From an uncultured Burkholderiales bacterium (GTDB lineage: Bacteria; Pseudomonadota; Gammaproteobacteria; Burkholderiales; Burkholderiaceae): DNA of 34,378 nt. The stretch covers positions 1-34,378 of the forward strand of contig CAIMWY010000027.1 of NCBI GenBank assembly GCA_903845315.1, read 5' to 3'. Every line of letters starts with the position of its first letter. Position 1 is the first letter of the stretch. The notes beneath the pieces are model-generated. The model saw only the letters and a list, made by a program, of their open reading frames with translations, had not been told where the DNA came from and ran no database searches. A program made the translations under genes and the position numbers. Positions 21,841 to 30,683 of the stretch are shown in pieces.

Positions 21841-22524
21841 ATGATTTCTTTGCGTTCATTGCCCCTGGTCGCCGTGTTGGGTTTGCTGCAAGCCTGCGCG
21901 GTGGACAACACCGATTTGGTTCTCAAACCTTCGCCCGACTTTGCGCCGGTCTATCCCTTGGCATCGGACCGCCCCAAAGTGGCCACCGGTGGCATTTACA
22001 GCAACCGTCAAAGCGACGCCTGGTTTGGCCGTGGACGCAACTACCAAGTGGGCGACATCATCACCGTGTTGTTGAATGAATCCACCCAAGCAGCACGCAC
22101 GCAAAACAGCGAGATCAACCGCGACGCCAAAAACACCTTGCCATCTGGCTTCAGCACCCAAGTGGGCAAGCTGTCACCATTCTTGAACGGCATTGACCTC
22201 AACAACAACGCCATCGACAGCAAAAGCAAAGGCCAAGCCGATCAGCAAGCCTCCTTGGTTGGCTCAGTAGCCGTCACCGTGATCGAAATTTTGGCCAACG
22301 GCAACTTGGTGATACGTGGTGAAAAGAAACTCGGTTTGGCCGAAGGCACCGAAGTGATTCAAGTCACAGGGGTGATTCGCCCTGAAGACGTGGGCCCTAA
22401 CAGCACAGTGCAATCACGCCGCTTGGCCAATGCGCAAATTGCTTATCGCGGCACCGGCGACTTGGCCAATGCCACGCGCGTGGGCTGGGGAACCAGCTTG
22501 ATGCACAAGCTCTGGCCTTTCTAA
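21841..22524 (+). CDS. flgH: FlgH, outer-membrane L-ring lipoprotein
   Basis: A 227-residue FlgH, which forms the L ring in the outer membrane around the distal rod. The lipoprotein signal ends in LQAC with Cys19. Family motifs follow: SNRQSDAWFGRGRNYQVGDI, ITVLLNESTQA, LVGSVAVTVIEILANGNLVI, RGEKKLGLAEGTEVIQVTG, RPEDVGPNSTVQSRRLANAQ and the ending TSLMHKLWPF. ATG 21841 is 12 nt after the flgG stop with AAAGG as ribosome site. Together with flgI it gives a full LP ring, on which the FlgT/FlgP-like proteins would sit. Confidence 0.96.
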   Translation: MISLRSLPLVAVLGLLQACAVDNTDLVLKPSPDFAPVYPLASDRPKVATGGIYSNRQSDAWFGRGRNYQVGDIITVLLNESTQAARTQNSEINRDAKNTLPSGFSTQVGKLSPFLNGIDLNNNAIDSKSKGQADQQASLVGSVAVTVIEILANGNLVIRGEKKLGLAEGTEVIQVTGVIRPEDVGPNSTVQSRRLANAQIAYRGTGDLANATRVGWGTSLMHKLWPF

Positions 22525-22543
22525 TTTCCACCAAAGACACCCC

Positions 22544-23683
22544 ATGACCCGTCTGTCCCATTTGTTTCGTGTTGGCATTGCCGGCCTGTGCCTGTTGGCC
22601 GCTGGCAGCGCCTGCGCCGATCGCGTCAAAGACTTGGCGTCTTTAGCCGCGCAACGGCCCAACCAACTCATTGGTTATGGTCTGGTGGTGGGTTTGCAAG
22701 GCACGGGCGATGACGCCTCGGTGCCGTTCACCACACAAAGCATGAAAGCCATGCTGGCTCAAATGGGCGTGCGCATCGACGGCCCCTTGACCGACTTTGA
22801 ACAAGCCGCCACGGCAGCGCGTGTTGACATCAAGAACACGGCAGCCGTGCTGGTAACGGCCGATCTGCCTGGCTTTGCCAAGCCGGGTCAGCGCATTGAC
22901 ATCAACGTGTCGGCCATTGGCAAAGCCACCAACTTGCGCGGCGGCAGCTTGATCATGACGGCCATGCGTGGCGTGGACGGCGAAATTTATGCCTTGGCAC
23001 AAGGCGCCTTGACGGCCACAGGCATCGACGCCAGTGCTGCAGGCTCTAAATTGGCCATCGGTGTGCCCACCTCAGCGCGCATTCCAGGCGGCGCCATTGT
23101 GGAGCGCATTGTGGAGACCCCGTTTGACACGGCAGAAAATGTGATCTTCAACATCCGTGAAAACGATTTTTCGACCACGACTGCTATCGTCAACGCGATC
23201 AATAAAAAATTTGGCGGCGACATTGCACAAGCACTGGATGGCGTATCGGTATCGGTACGAGCCCCCCAAAACTTGAATCAGCGTGTGGCATTCATGAGCA
23301 TGGTCGAGGCCTTAGAGGTCACGCCAGGTGAACCGCCTGCACGTGTGGTCATCAACTCACGCACAGGCACGGTGGTCATCAACCGCTCGGTGCGTGTCAC
23401 CGCTGCTGCGGTGTCGCACGGCACCATCTCGGTGGCCATTGCTGCCACCAACGAAATCTCGCAACCCAGCATGTTGTCGGGTGGGCAAACTGCTGCGGTG
23501 CAAAACGCCGAAGTCAAAGTGGCTGAGCCTAACAACCCCATGTTCTTGTTCCAGCCCGGTGTGGAGTTGCGTCAAATTGTGGATGCGGTCAACCAAGTGG
23601 GTGCCACGCCCTCGGCCTTGATTGCCATCTTGGAAGCCCTCAAAAGCTCAGGCAGCTTGCGCGCCGAGTTGATCATCATCTAA
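22544..23683 (+). CDS. flgI: FlgI, periplasmic P-ring protein
   Basis: A 379-residue FlgI, the P-ring subunit in the peptidoglycan layer, assembled with the help of FlgA. The signal peptide (FRVGIAGLCLLAAGSACA) is cut near residue 25. Family motifs: DRVKDLASLAAQRPNQLIGY, GLVVGLQGTGDDASVPFTTQ, AAVLVTADLPGFAKPGQRID, GGSLIMTAMRGVDGEIYALA, and near the end the ELRQIVDAVNQVGATPSALI pattern. Length is normal. It follows flgH by 19 nt and precedes flgJ by 18 nt. Confidence 0.96.
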   Translation: MTRLSHLFRVGIAGLCLLAAGSACADRVKDLASLAAQRPNQLIGYGLVVGLQGTGDDASVPFTTQSMKAMLAQMGVRIDGPLTDFEQAATAARVDIKNTAAVLVTADLPGFAKPGQRIDINVSAIGKATNLRGGSLIMTAMRGVDGEIYALAQGALTATGIDASAAGSKLAIGVPTSARIPGGAIVERIVETPFDTAENVIFNIRENDFSTTTAIVNAINKKFGGDIAQALDGVSVSVRAPQNLNQRVAFMSMVEALEVTPGEPPARVVINSRTGTVVINRSVRVTAAAVSHGTISVAIAATNEISQPSMLSGGQTAAVQNAEVKVAEPNNPMFLFQPGVELRQIVDAVNQVGATPSALIAILEALKSSGSLRAELIII

Positions 23684-23701
23684 CCCAGCTTTGAGCCCTC
23701 C

Positions 23702-24181
23702 ATGAGCAGCCCCGTCGACACCTCCACCGCCCGGTCCTATTTGGACTTTTCGGGCCTGGGCGAGTTGCGTGGCCAGGCGCAAAACAACCAAGACAAGGCC
23801 CTCAAAGAGTCGGCCCAACAGTTTGAAGGCTTGTTCATCCAAATGATGATGAAGTCGATGCGTGAAGCCTCGACCCCCATGAAGGACGAAGAAAACGAGT
23901 CCAATGCACGCGAAACCTTTGAGAACATGTTCGACAAAGAAGTCTCCGTGCAAATGGCCAAACGTGGCGCCATGGGCGTGGCCGATTTCATGGCCAAAGC
24001 CGTCAAACAACAAACCCAGCCCAGCACGGTCGACATGCTCAAAGCCCGCACCGCCATGCCCTTGCATCCGCAAGAGTTGTCCAAGCCACTGGGTGCGCCC
24101 GCACAAGACAGCAAAGCGCTGCCTAAGCTGCGCATCAAGACATTCGATGAACTCAAGCTGATGAATAGGAGCGGGTCATGA
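23702..24181 (+). CDS. flgJ: FlgJ, rod scaffold/cap protein lacking the peptidoglycan hydrolase domain
   Basis: A 159-residue FlgJ made of the N-terminal rod-binding domain only: ESAQQFEGLFIQMMMKSMRE, then ETFENMFDKEVSVQMAKRGA and GVADFMAKAVKQQ. In Salmonella and many betaproteobacteria FlgJ is about 300-330 residues with a C-terminal glucosaminidase domain; here the frame stops after a short lysine-containing tail with no remnant of that domain. Single-domain FlgJ is known in Rhodobacter and others that use a separate lytic transglycosylase. The stop overlaps the flgK start (ATGA), so the gene end is firm. The LysM/lysozyme-like protein upstream of flgB is a candidate for the missing activity. 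Confidence 0.94.
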   Translation: MSSPVDTSTARSYLDFSGLGELRGQAQNNQDKALKESAQQFEGLFIQMMMKSMREASTPMKDEENESNARETFENMFDKEVSVQMAKRGAMGVADFMAKAVKQQTQPSTVDMLKARTAMPLHPQELSKPLGAPAQDSKALPKLRIKTFDELKLMNRSGS

Positions 24182-27100
24182 GTGACATGCTCGGCATCAG
24201 CAGCAATGCCATTGGCGCTTACCAGCGTGCCTTGAGCACGGTGAGCAACAACATTGCCAACGTCAACACCGAAGGCTATTCACGCCAGGATGTGGTGCTC
24301 AAAGACACGGCGCCCTCAAAAGCTGCCAATATGTTTTTTGGCACTGGCGTGGCGCTTGAAACGGTCAAACGGCAGTTTGATGCGTTTGCCGAATCCAACC
24401 TGCGCAACAGCACCAGCGACTTGGCCACCCAAAAACCCATGGTTGAGTACACCAAGCGGGTGATGGACATCATGGGCGACAAAAGCGTGGGCTTGAGTTC
24501 TGCGCTTGACGACTTTTTTGCCGCCGCCAACAGCTTGTCGGCGGACCCGGCCTCGTCGGTATTACGCAGTACTTTTTTGCGCAGCTCCGAAGGCTTGGGG
24601 TCGCGCTTTGCCGAGTTGTCAGGCCAGCTCGATTTGGTGGGCACCGAAACACGCCAAGCGTTAGAGAGCACCACGAGTCAAGTCAATACCTTGACCGAGC
24701 AAATTGCCTTGGTCAACCAAAACATGGCCAAATCGGCCACCTTGGAGGGTCAGTCGGCAGAAATTTTGGACCGCCGTGATTTGCTGCTGCGTCAGCTGTC
24801 AGACCTTGTGCGCATCAAAACCAGCTTTGCCACCAATGGAACGGTCAATGTGAGTTTGGGCAATACACCCACCCAAAGCGTGGTGGTCGATGGACAGAGG
24901 TCACGTCCCATAGGTATTGACAAATCGGTCGCAGGGAAAATCGAGCTCTTGCTCGACCCCTACGGCAAAACCGAATCACTGGCTGCGGCCAGCGGTGGTC
25001 AATTGGGTGGCTTGCAAACCTTCATCAGCCAAGTGTTGGAGCCCGCCCAAAAGAACCTCAATTTCTTAGCCAAAACTGTTGTCAACGAGGCCAACAATAT
25101 TCAGAACAACGGCATCGATGGTTACGGGCAAACCGGTCAAAACCTGTTTGCTTTGGACCCCAGCGTTGCCAACGAAGCTGCTGGTATTCACATGGCCTTG
25201 AACGACGCCATGCGTGTAGCAACCGCAGCGCAATTTCGCGTCAGCGAAGCCAATGGCAACACCAGCAACACACGCGCCAGTGTGAAATATCTTGCACCAG
25301 CAAGCCCTGTGACCACCGGCATAAGCAACACCAATTTAGTGAATAACCCCAACCCTACGGCTGGGGTCACCATCAAGGTAGAGGGTGCGCGCGTATTCAG
25401 CCCCGTCACCACCTTGTCTGCGGGTGTCAAAGCCACTTTCTTTTTGGACGACGCCAAACCGGGTCAGCAACTGCAAGTCTTGACGCGCGATGGTCGACAG
25501 TTGATCGGTCAAACGCTGAGCGAGACTGAAAAGTTTCAAATGCTCAATCCCGAAAACGGGTTTGTTCCTAACAGTGTTTACAGCGATGCATACCTCAACC
25601 AATCGGGGGATAAAGCGTATCGCCAGATGGACATCTTCTACGGTGCCATGGCCAAGGTGCGATACGCCCAAGTGTTTGACAAAAACGGGATTGCAGCCCC
25701 ACCTCAGGCACAAGCTGCAGTGCTAGAGACGAGCCGCATTCCAGACAACGCTGCCGGTACACAAATTCAAGCCGGTGCTATTGTGCTCAATGGCGTGAGC
25801 TTGCCCGACCTCACCACACAACCCGCCACAGCGCTATCTCCCAATGATGTGGCAGCGTGGATCAATGGAGCGTCTACAGTCACCATCACCTCGGCCAACT
25901 TCACTGGTTTTACGGGGTCGTTTGGCGGTGTGAAATTAACAGTGCCAAGAGCTGGACATCCACTCGATACCACTTCTTTGACTACCTTGGCCAGTAGCTT
26001 GCAAACAGAGTTACAAGCATTGGATGGAAGTCAAAACATCAGCGTGGCTTTGATCAACAATGGCCAAGACCTTCAGGTGACCGATGCACAGGGACGTTCT
26101 ATCAGCGAAGTATCTCTGACCCCCACCGTCCCAACTGTCAGCGCGGGTTCTGTCACTGTGGCCAGCAGTTTGACTTCGCAAACCGGCGTACATGCCGAGG
26201 TATTCAGCGAAATTCGGGTACCCGCACAGCAACTCGATTTCAACAAACACCTCAAAATCAACGGGCAGTTTGTCTCGGGTTCCTACAAAGATGTGAAGGG
26301 ATTAGTCGATGCCGTCAATGCCCTGCAACCTGGCATTGGCGTGAGAGCCAGTGTCAAAGATGGTGAACTGGTGATTTCGTCATTGACCACAGGCGCGCCG
26401 ATTGTGTTGAACCCGGATGCTGTCGCAGGCGAGGGCAGTTCTAATGTGCTGGGCATCTCATCTATGACCTACAACGGTCAAGTTCGTTTGACACAAGTGG
26501 CACGTGACTTGCACATCCCAAGCAGCAACATCGATTACAACAGAAATTTACAAATCAACGGTACCTCGATCAACACCACCGGGTTGAGCACCATGAACTT
26601 GAAAGATCGTTTGCAAGCTTTTACCGATCGCATCAATGATCCTAGCTTGGTGCCTAGCCCAGGTGTCAAGGCATCGATTGGCATGTTCGGCGATTTGGTG
26701 CTCAGCACAACCGATTTGAATGGCACAGCCAATATCTCAATTGGACCCGGCAAGAACAGTGATGGCAGCTATGAGCAAAATGCGTTAGGTCTAGAACCAC
26801 TTGACTACTCAGTTGAAGACCGGCTCAAACAACTGCCCACGAATGACCCTGCCAAAGCCGATATCCGCATGTCATTTGGCAGCTATGGCGACCCTGCGCA
26901 TATGGGCTCGCCTGCTGACTTGGCCAAGGCAGGCTTGCGCACAGGCGCGTATATCGAGGGCGGCGCGCAAGACGATCTATTGGTGTTTGTGACGGGCCAA
27001 GGCAAGGCCAGCGTGGCGGCCAGTTACAGCGGTACCCCGCTGAACATGCGCGACAACTTACGCAGCCAGTCTTTGGTGGTCAACTTCACCGCTGCCGACC

Positions 27101-27573
27101 GTTACACCATCACCGACGCTAAAACAGGCACACAACTCGCTGATCGGCATTACGACCCCTCGGTGCTTGAGCCCTTGATTGACTTTGAAGGCTTGCAGCT
27201 CAAGTTATCACACAATCCAAGTGTGGGCGACAGCTTTCAAGTCGATGGCAACCAAGACGGTTTGGGCAACAACGTCAACATGCTTGACATGGTGGACTTG
27301 GCCAAAAAGCCGGTCATTGGTGACAAGACCATTGCCAACAGCTACATCGACCAAATTAACAATGTGGGTAACTTGGCGCAACAAGCCAACATCACCCAAC
27401 AAGCCTTGACCGTGGTCAACGACCAAGCGGTGGCCGCACGCGACAAAGTTTCGGGTGTGAATTTGGACGAGGAAGCTGCCGCGCTCATTCGCTACCAACA
27501 GGCCTACCAAGCCTGCGCCAAGGCCTTGCAAATTTCAGGTCAGTTGTTCGACTCGATCGCACAAATTCGGTGA
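24178..27573 (+). CDS. flgK: FlgK (HAP1), hook-filament junction protein with a large central insertion
   Basis: An 1131-residue FlgK, about twice the usual 550-650. The N-terminus is canonical (NAIGAYQRALSTVSNNIANV, then NTEGYSRQDVVL) and so are SAEILDRRDLLLRQLSDLVR and the C-terminus (SGVNLDEEAAALIRYQQAYQ, then ACAKALQISGQLFDSI). Between about residues 380 and 1000 lies a long beta-rich region with stretches of the flagellin-IN type (IVLNGVSLPD; LTTLASSLQTELQAL; LQINGTSINTTG; LQVTDAQGRSISEV), probably several surface domains. By eye the DNA from about 25300 to 26850 is richer in A/T and in rarer codons than its flanks. The start overlaps flgJ. FlgN is the expected chaperone. Confidence 0.95.
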   Translation: MSDMLGISSNAIGAYQRALSTVSNNIANVNTEGYSRQDVVLKDTAPSKAANMFFGTGVALETVKRQFDAFAESNLRNSTSDLATQKPMVEYTKRVMDIMGDKSVGLSSALDDFFAAANSLSADPASSVLRSTFLRSSEGLGSRFAELSGQLDLVGTETRQALESTTSQVNTLTEQIALVNQNMAKSATLEGQSAEILDRRDLLLRQLSDLVRIKTSFATNGTVNVSLGNTPTQSVVVDGQRSRPIGIDKSVAGKIELLLDPYGKTESLAAASGGQLGGLQTFISQVLEPAQKNLNFLAKTVVNEANNIQNNGIDGYGQTGQNLFALDPSVANEAAGIHMALNDAMRVATAAQFRVSEANGNTSNTRASVKYLAPASPVTTGISNTNLVNNPNPTAGVTIKVEGARVFSPVTTLSAGVKATFFLDDAKPGQQLQVLTRDGRQLIGQTLSETEKFQMLNPENGFVPNSVYSDAYLNQSGDKAYRQMDIFYGAMAKVRYAQVFDKNGIAAPPQAQAAVLETSRIPDNAAGTQIQAGAIVLNGVSLPDLTTQPATALSPNDVAAWINGASTVTITSANFTGFTGSFGGVKLTVPRAGHPLDTTSLTTLASSLQTELQALDGSQNISVALINNGQDLQVTDAQGRSISEVSLTPTVPTVSAGSVTVASSLTSQTGVHAEVFSEIRVPAQQLDFNKHLKINGQFVSGSYKDVKGLVDAVNALQPGIGVRASVKDGELVISSLTTGAPIVLNPDAVAGEGSSNVLGISSMTYNGQVRLTQVARDLHIPSSNIDYNRNLQINGTSINTTGLSTMNLKDRLQAFTDRINDPSLVPSPGVKASIGMFGDLVLSTTDLNGTANISIGPGKNSDGSYEQNALGLEPLDYSVEDRLKQLPTNDPAKADIRMSFGSYGDPAHMGSPADLAKAGLRTGAYIEGGAQDDLLVFVTGQGKASVAASYSGTPLNMRDNLRSQSLVVNFTAADRYTITDAKTGTQLADRHYDPSVLEPLIDFEGLQLKLSHNPSVGDSFQVDGNQDGLGNNVNMLDMVDLAKKPVIGDKTIANSYIDQINNVGNLAQQANITQQALTVVNDQAVAARDKVSGVNLDEEAAALIRYQQAYQACAKALQISGQLFDSIAQIR

Positions 27574-27585
27574 TAGAGAGCTTTT

Positions 27586-28509
27586 ATGAAAATATCCACC
27601 ACCCTTTACTTTGACCGCGCCACCCAACAATTGGGCAATGTCCAAGGCGAATTGGCCAAAACCCAAGAGCAGTTGTCGACTGGTAAACAAATTGTCAAAC
27701 CCAGCGACTCGCCGGACAAGGCCTCGTTGGTGACGCGTTTGGAATCTGAACTCGCGCGTCAAGCCAGCTACCAAGACACCTTGAAGTCGGTCAATACACG
27801 GCTGCAGTCTGAAGAAACAGCGTTGAATAACACCAGCGATGTGTTGACACGTATCAAAGAGTTGACCGTGCAAGCTTCAAGTGATTCGTTGTCCGGCGCA
27901 GATCGTCAATCGATTGCGCTAGAAATTACGTCGCTCAAAGATCAGATTTTGAGTTTGGCCAACACCCAAGACACCAACGGCAATTACCTGTTTTCAGGCA
28001 GTCGTGTGGGCAAGCCGGCATTTGGTCAAGACGCACAAGGTCAGTGGGTGTACCAAGGCGACCAGTCCCGCATGAAAGTTGCCGTGGGCGACAACCGCCG
28101 CATGAACATGAATATGGCTGGCTCCGATGCATTTGTCAAAGTGGTCCGCACCGACAGCAAAGGCACCCAATCCGCTGTGGGCTTTTTTCAGGCACTGGAC
28201 GACTTGGCCACTGCCGTCAAAAGCTCTGACCACTTGAACATGCAGCGTGGTGTGTCCGAAATTGATGCCTTGCAACAAGGCGTCAGCGACGCCACCGCCC
28301 AAGTAGGCACCGACATGCGCGTGGTCGATATGCAAAACAGTGTGCTCGACGAAGTGACGCTGCGTTTAAAAACCACCAAGTCAGACACCGAAGACTTGGA
28401 CTACACCTCGGCCATCACCAAAATGAACAAAGACCAGTTGGCCTTGGAAGCTGCGCAAAGCAGTTTTGCCAAGATTTCGCAACTGAGTTTGTTCAAGTAC
28501 ATGAATTGA
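27586..28509 (+). CDS. flgL: FlgL (HAP3), hook-filament junction protein
   Basis: A 307-residue FlgL of ordinary length, placed between FlgK and the filament. The N-terminus MKISTTLYFDRATQQLGNVQ and the flagellin-like stretch QLSTGKQIVKPSDSPDKASL are characteristic, as are TRIKELTVQASSDSLSGADR and ALEITSLKDQILSLANTQDT, GNYLFSGSRVG. The C-terminal helix (DYTSAITKMNKDQLALEAAQ, then SSFAKISQLSLFKYMN) matches the family. It starts 12 nt after flgK and ends the flgB-flgL run; a sigma-28 promoter for fliD follows at once. Its normal size contrasts with the oversized FlgE and FlgK. Confidence 0.96.
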   Translation: MKISTTLYFDRATQQLGNVQGELAKTQEQLSTGKQIVKPSDSPDKASLVTRLESELARQASYQDTLKSVNTRLQSEETALNNTSDVLTRIKELTVQASSDSLSGADRQSIALEITSLKDQILSLANTQDTNGNYLFSGSRVGKPAFGQDAQGQWVYQGDQSRMKVAVGDNRRMNMNMAGSDAFVKVVRTDSKGTQSAVGFFQALDDLATAVKSSDHLNMQRGVSEIDALQQGVSDATAQVGTDMRVVDMQNSVLDEVTLRLKTTKSDTEDLDYTSAITKMNKDQLALEAAQSSFAKISQLSLFKYMN

Positions 28510-28511
28510 TG

Positions 28512-28527
28512 GGCTCAAGTTTGAGCC
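28512..28527. promoter_or_regulatory. 16-bp dyad between flgL and fliD
   Basis: GGCTCAA and TTGAGCC flank a central GT; the dyad contains the TCAAGTTT -35 box of the fliD promoter. As RNA it could fold with a 6-bp stem, but no T-run follows, so an efficient terminator is unlikely. Confidence 0.5.
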
Positions 28528-28541
28528 GCCGAAGTCGATTC
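28515..28541 (+). promoter_or_regulatory. sigma-28 promoter of fliD
   Basis: TCAAGTTT (28515-28522), an 11-nt gap, then GTCGATTC (28534-28541), 21 nt before the fliD start. Both boxes nearly equal those of the flgM promoter. Confidence 0.78.
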
Positions 28542-28562
28542 TGAAAATAAGAAAGCATTTTT

Positions 28563-30092
28563 ATGGCCACCACAGCGACGACCAGCACAACTGCGAGTAC
28601 CAGCTCTGTGGCACAAACCGCTGCTGCAATTTCAGCGGCAACCACTGCCACCAACAAGGCCAATGCACAAAAGATCATCAACTCTTTGAATGCGGGCTCA
28701 GGTGTCGACGTGGCAGCCTTGGCTCAAAACTTGGTTGACGCAGAAAAGCAACCCAAAGCCACGGCGCTCAGCGCTAAGATCACCAAGAATGAGTCCCGTA
28801 TTTCAGGTTATGCAGCCGTGTCTTATGTGGTGTCTGGCCTGCAAACTGCGCTGACTGCGCTGAAAGATCAAAGCAGTTTCAGCTCGGTAACGGCCACTTC
28901 AAACAACTCGACGGCCTTCAATGTCACGGCAGGGTCTACAGCCACCACCGCGAGCCACGAAGTTGAAGTGTTGCAAGTGGCCAAAGGCCAGAGAACCATC
29001 AGTCAAGGCGTTGCGCTGCCAGGCACATCGCTCAACGGTGGCTTGGCGATGACGCTCAATCTGACCGTTGGCGGTGTGAACAAGCCTGCCATTGCCCTTG
29101 CCGATGGTCATGACACGCCGCAAGACATGGTCGACGCCATCAACGCTGCCAACACCGGCGTCAAAGCGCAGTTGATCAACACGGGGGATGGGTCAACTGC
29201 CCCTTATCAAATTGTGCTGTCAGGCGCGACCGGTTTGGCGGGTGCTTTCAGTTTGAGCACCAGTTATGGGGCTGGTCTTGGCAGCCCTGGCGTCACCTTT
29301 GACCCCACCAATGCGGCCAATCAATCTGCAACCGACGCGCGGCTCAAGGTGGATGGCGTCACCGTGACGCGCAGCAGCAATAGCATCAATGATGTCGTCA
29401 AAGGTTTGACCTTCGAACTCAAAGCGACAACATCCACGCCCGCCGTGGTCAGCGCAATCCGTGACACCTCGGGTCTCAAAGACAAGTTCAACGCCCTGGT
29501 CGCTGCCTACAACGATGCGAACTCTATGTTCGGTGTAGTGACAGATCCCAAATCCACGGTCGACACCTATGGCGCCACTTTGGTGGGCGACTCCACGGTG
29601 CGCAGCGTGCGTCAACAGGTGCGTGGTCTTTTTCAAGGCAGCTCATCCACGCCGGGCACGGCTGTTAACTCGTTGTGGCAAGTGGGTATCAAAATCGACG
29701 AAAAAGGTGTGATGTCGGTTGATGCGACCAAACTCGACACTGCTTTGCAAAATAATTTTGACGATGTGGTCAAGTCCTTCACCGGCAACTACGAAGGCTT
29801 GAGCCAATACAGCACGCAAAAAGCGGGTTTTGCAGGTGACGGCGTTCGTAAATTGGCCGCATTGGTGGGGCCCAATGGGCCAATGCTGAGTCAGAGCAAC
29901 AATGCTGACACGCAAAACACAAAATACAAAGACGATTTGACCAAGCTCGACACGCGCATGTCTGCCTTGTTGGTGCGTTACACCAAGCAATTTGCCACGA
30001 TGAACAGTTTGGTCGGCAGTGTGAACAGTCAAAAGACCAGTCTGAAATCGACCTTTGACGGCATGATGGCCTCTTATACCAATAAGGCCTAA
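28563..30092 (+). CDS. fliD: FliD (HAP2), filament cap protein
   Basis: A 509-residue FliD, the pentameric cap that folds flagellin at the filament tip. After a Thr/Ala/Ser-rich leader of about 35 residues come the family N-terminal part (LNAGSGVDVAALAQNLVDAE, then ISGYAAVSYVVSGLQTALTA) and the C-terminal part (FNALVAAYNDANSMFGVVTD; GATLVGDSTVRSVRQQVRGL; VGIKIDEKGVMSVDATKLDT; then MSALLVRYTKQFATMNSLVG). Length is typical. The Thr/Ala leader is longer than usual. No strong ribosome site precedes ATG 28563. It has its own sigma-28 promoter and is closed by a strong terminator. Confidence 0.95.
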   Translation: MATTATTSTTASTSSVAQTAAAISAATTATNKANAQKIINSLNAGSGVDVAALAQNLVDAEKQPKATALSAKITKNESRISGYAAVSYVVSGLQTALTALKDQSSFSSVTATSNNSTAFNVTAGSTATTASHEVEVLQVAKGQRTISQGVALPGTSLNGGLAMTLNLTVGGVNKPAIALADGHDTPQDMVDAINAANTGVKAQLINTGDGSTAPYQIVLSGATGLAGAFSLSTSYGAGLGSPGVTFDPTNAANQSATDARLKVDGVTVTRSSNSINDVVKGLTFELKATTSTPAVVSAIRDTSGLKDKFNALVAAYNDANSMFGVVTDPKSTVDTYGATLVGDSTVRSVRQQVRGLFQGSSSTPGTAVNSLWQVGIKIDEKGVMSVDATKLDTALQNNFDDVVKSFTGNYEGLSQYSTQKAGFAGDGVRKLAALVGPNGPMLSQSNNADTQNTKYKDDLTKLDTRMSALLVRYTKQFATMNSLVGSVNSQKTSLKSTFDGMMASYTNKA

Positions 30093-30132
30093 TAGAATTA
30101 TTTAATAGTTAATTTAAGTTTTATTTATTAGC

Positions 30133-30170
30133 CTTGAGAAAGATTTTTTTAAAATCTTTCTCAAGTTTTT
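30133..30170 (+). terminator. Intrinsic terminator of fliD
   Basis: CTTGAGAAAGAT (30133-30144) pairs perfectly with ATCTTTCTCAAG (30154-30165); three further T-A pairs leave a TTT loop. Five T bases follow (30166-30170). Confidence 0.88.
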
Positions 30171-30187
30171 CGCGCGCGCGCCGATGC
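30161..30187 (+). promoter_or_regulatory. sigma-28 promoter of flaG, overlapping the fliD terminator
   Basis: TCAAGTTT (30161-30168), an 11-nt gap containing a CG dinucleotide run, then GCCGATGC (30180-30187). The -35 box is formed by the 3' arm and T-tail of the fliD terminator. GCCGAT is an exact consensus match. Confidence 0.82.
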
Positions 30188-30272
30188 CAAGATTGTCATA
30201 CTCTCCGTGATTTTTAGCGGCCTCCTTTTTAGGGTCGTTATCAGTCATGGGGTGTAACTGAAAGGCAGTCTC

Positions 30273-30664
30273 ATGGTCAACAACATCACTTCTAAGCCGG
30301 TTCCTCTTCCAATGGTTGGGGGGGCGCATCCTCTGCGCTCAGATCCGATGCAGGCTCGGTACAAGCATCGCAAGATGCGGCCAATGTCAATCACCTCACG
30401 CCCATTCCTAAGGCGGACATCAAGGTTGACCCCGATTTGATGCGTCGCAATTTAGAAGACGCCATCAAGCAACTCAACGACATGATGCAAGCGGGTGGGC
30501 GTGGTTTGAACTTTTCGATGGACCAAAAATTAGGCATGCCGATCGTGGTTGTGAAAAACAGCCAAACCGGTGAAGTGGTCCGACAGATTCCCAATGAAGT
30601 TGTGGTGCGCGTTGCGCACAGCATTGAGGACTTCAAAGGCATGTTGCATAACGCGATTGCTTGA
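30273..30664 (+). CDS. flaG: FlaG family protein, reading frame broken at a G7 tract
   Basis: The gene starts at ATG 30273 (ribosome site AAAGG), giving MVNNITSKPVPLPMVGG, but this frame ends at TGA 30438-30440. Adding one G to the G7 run at 30318-30324 joins it to the second frame (ASSALRSDAGSVQASQDAAN ... IPKADIKVDPDL), which continues into the clear FlaG domain: EDAIKQLNDMMQAGGRGLNF, GMPIVVVKNSQTGEVVRQIP, VVRVAHSIEDFKG. The repaired protein would have 130 residues, normal for FlaG, which influences filament length. As written, the C-terminal 74-75 residues can be made from ATG 30440, which overlaps the upstream stop (TGATG), or TTG 30437. A sequencing slip, true mutation, phase variation or programmed slippage cannot be told apart here. 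Confidence 0.8.
30318..30324 (+). repeat. G7 tract that breaks flaG
   Basis: Seven G bases in the early part of flaG. A length of eight would restore one continuous frame from ATG 30273 to the FlaG stop at 30664. Confidence 0.88.
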
Positions 30665-30683
30665 AATTTTTACAGCGGTTGAC

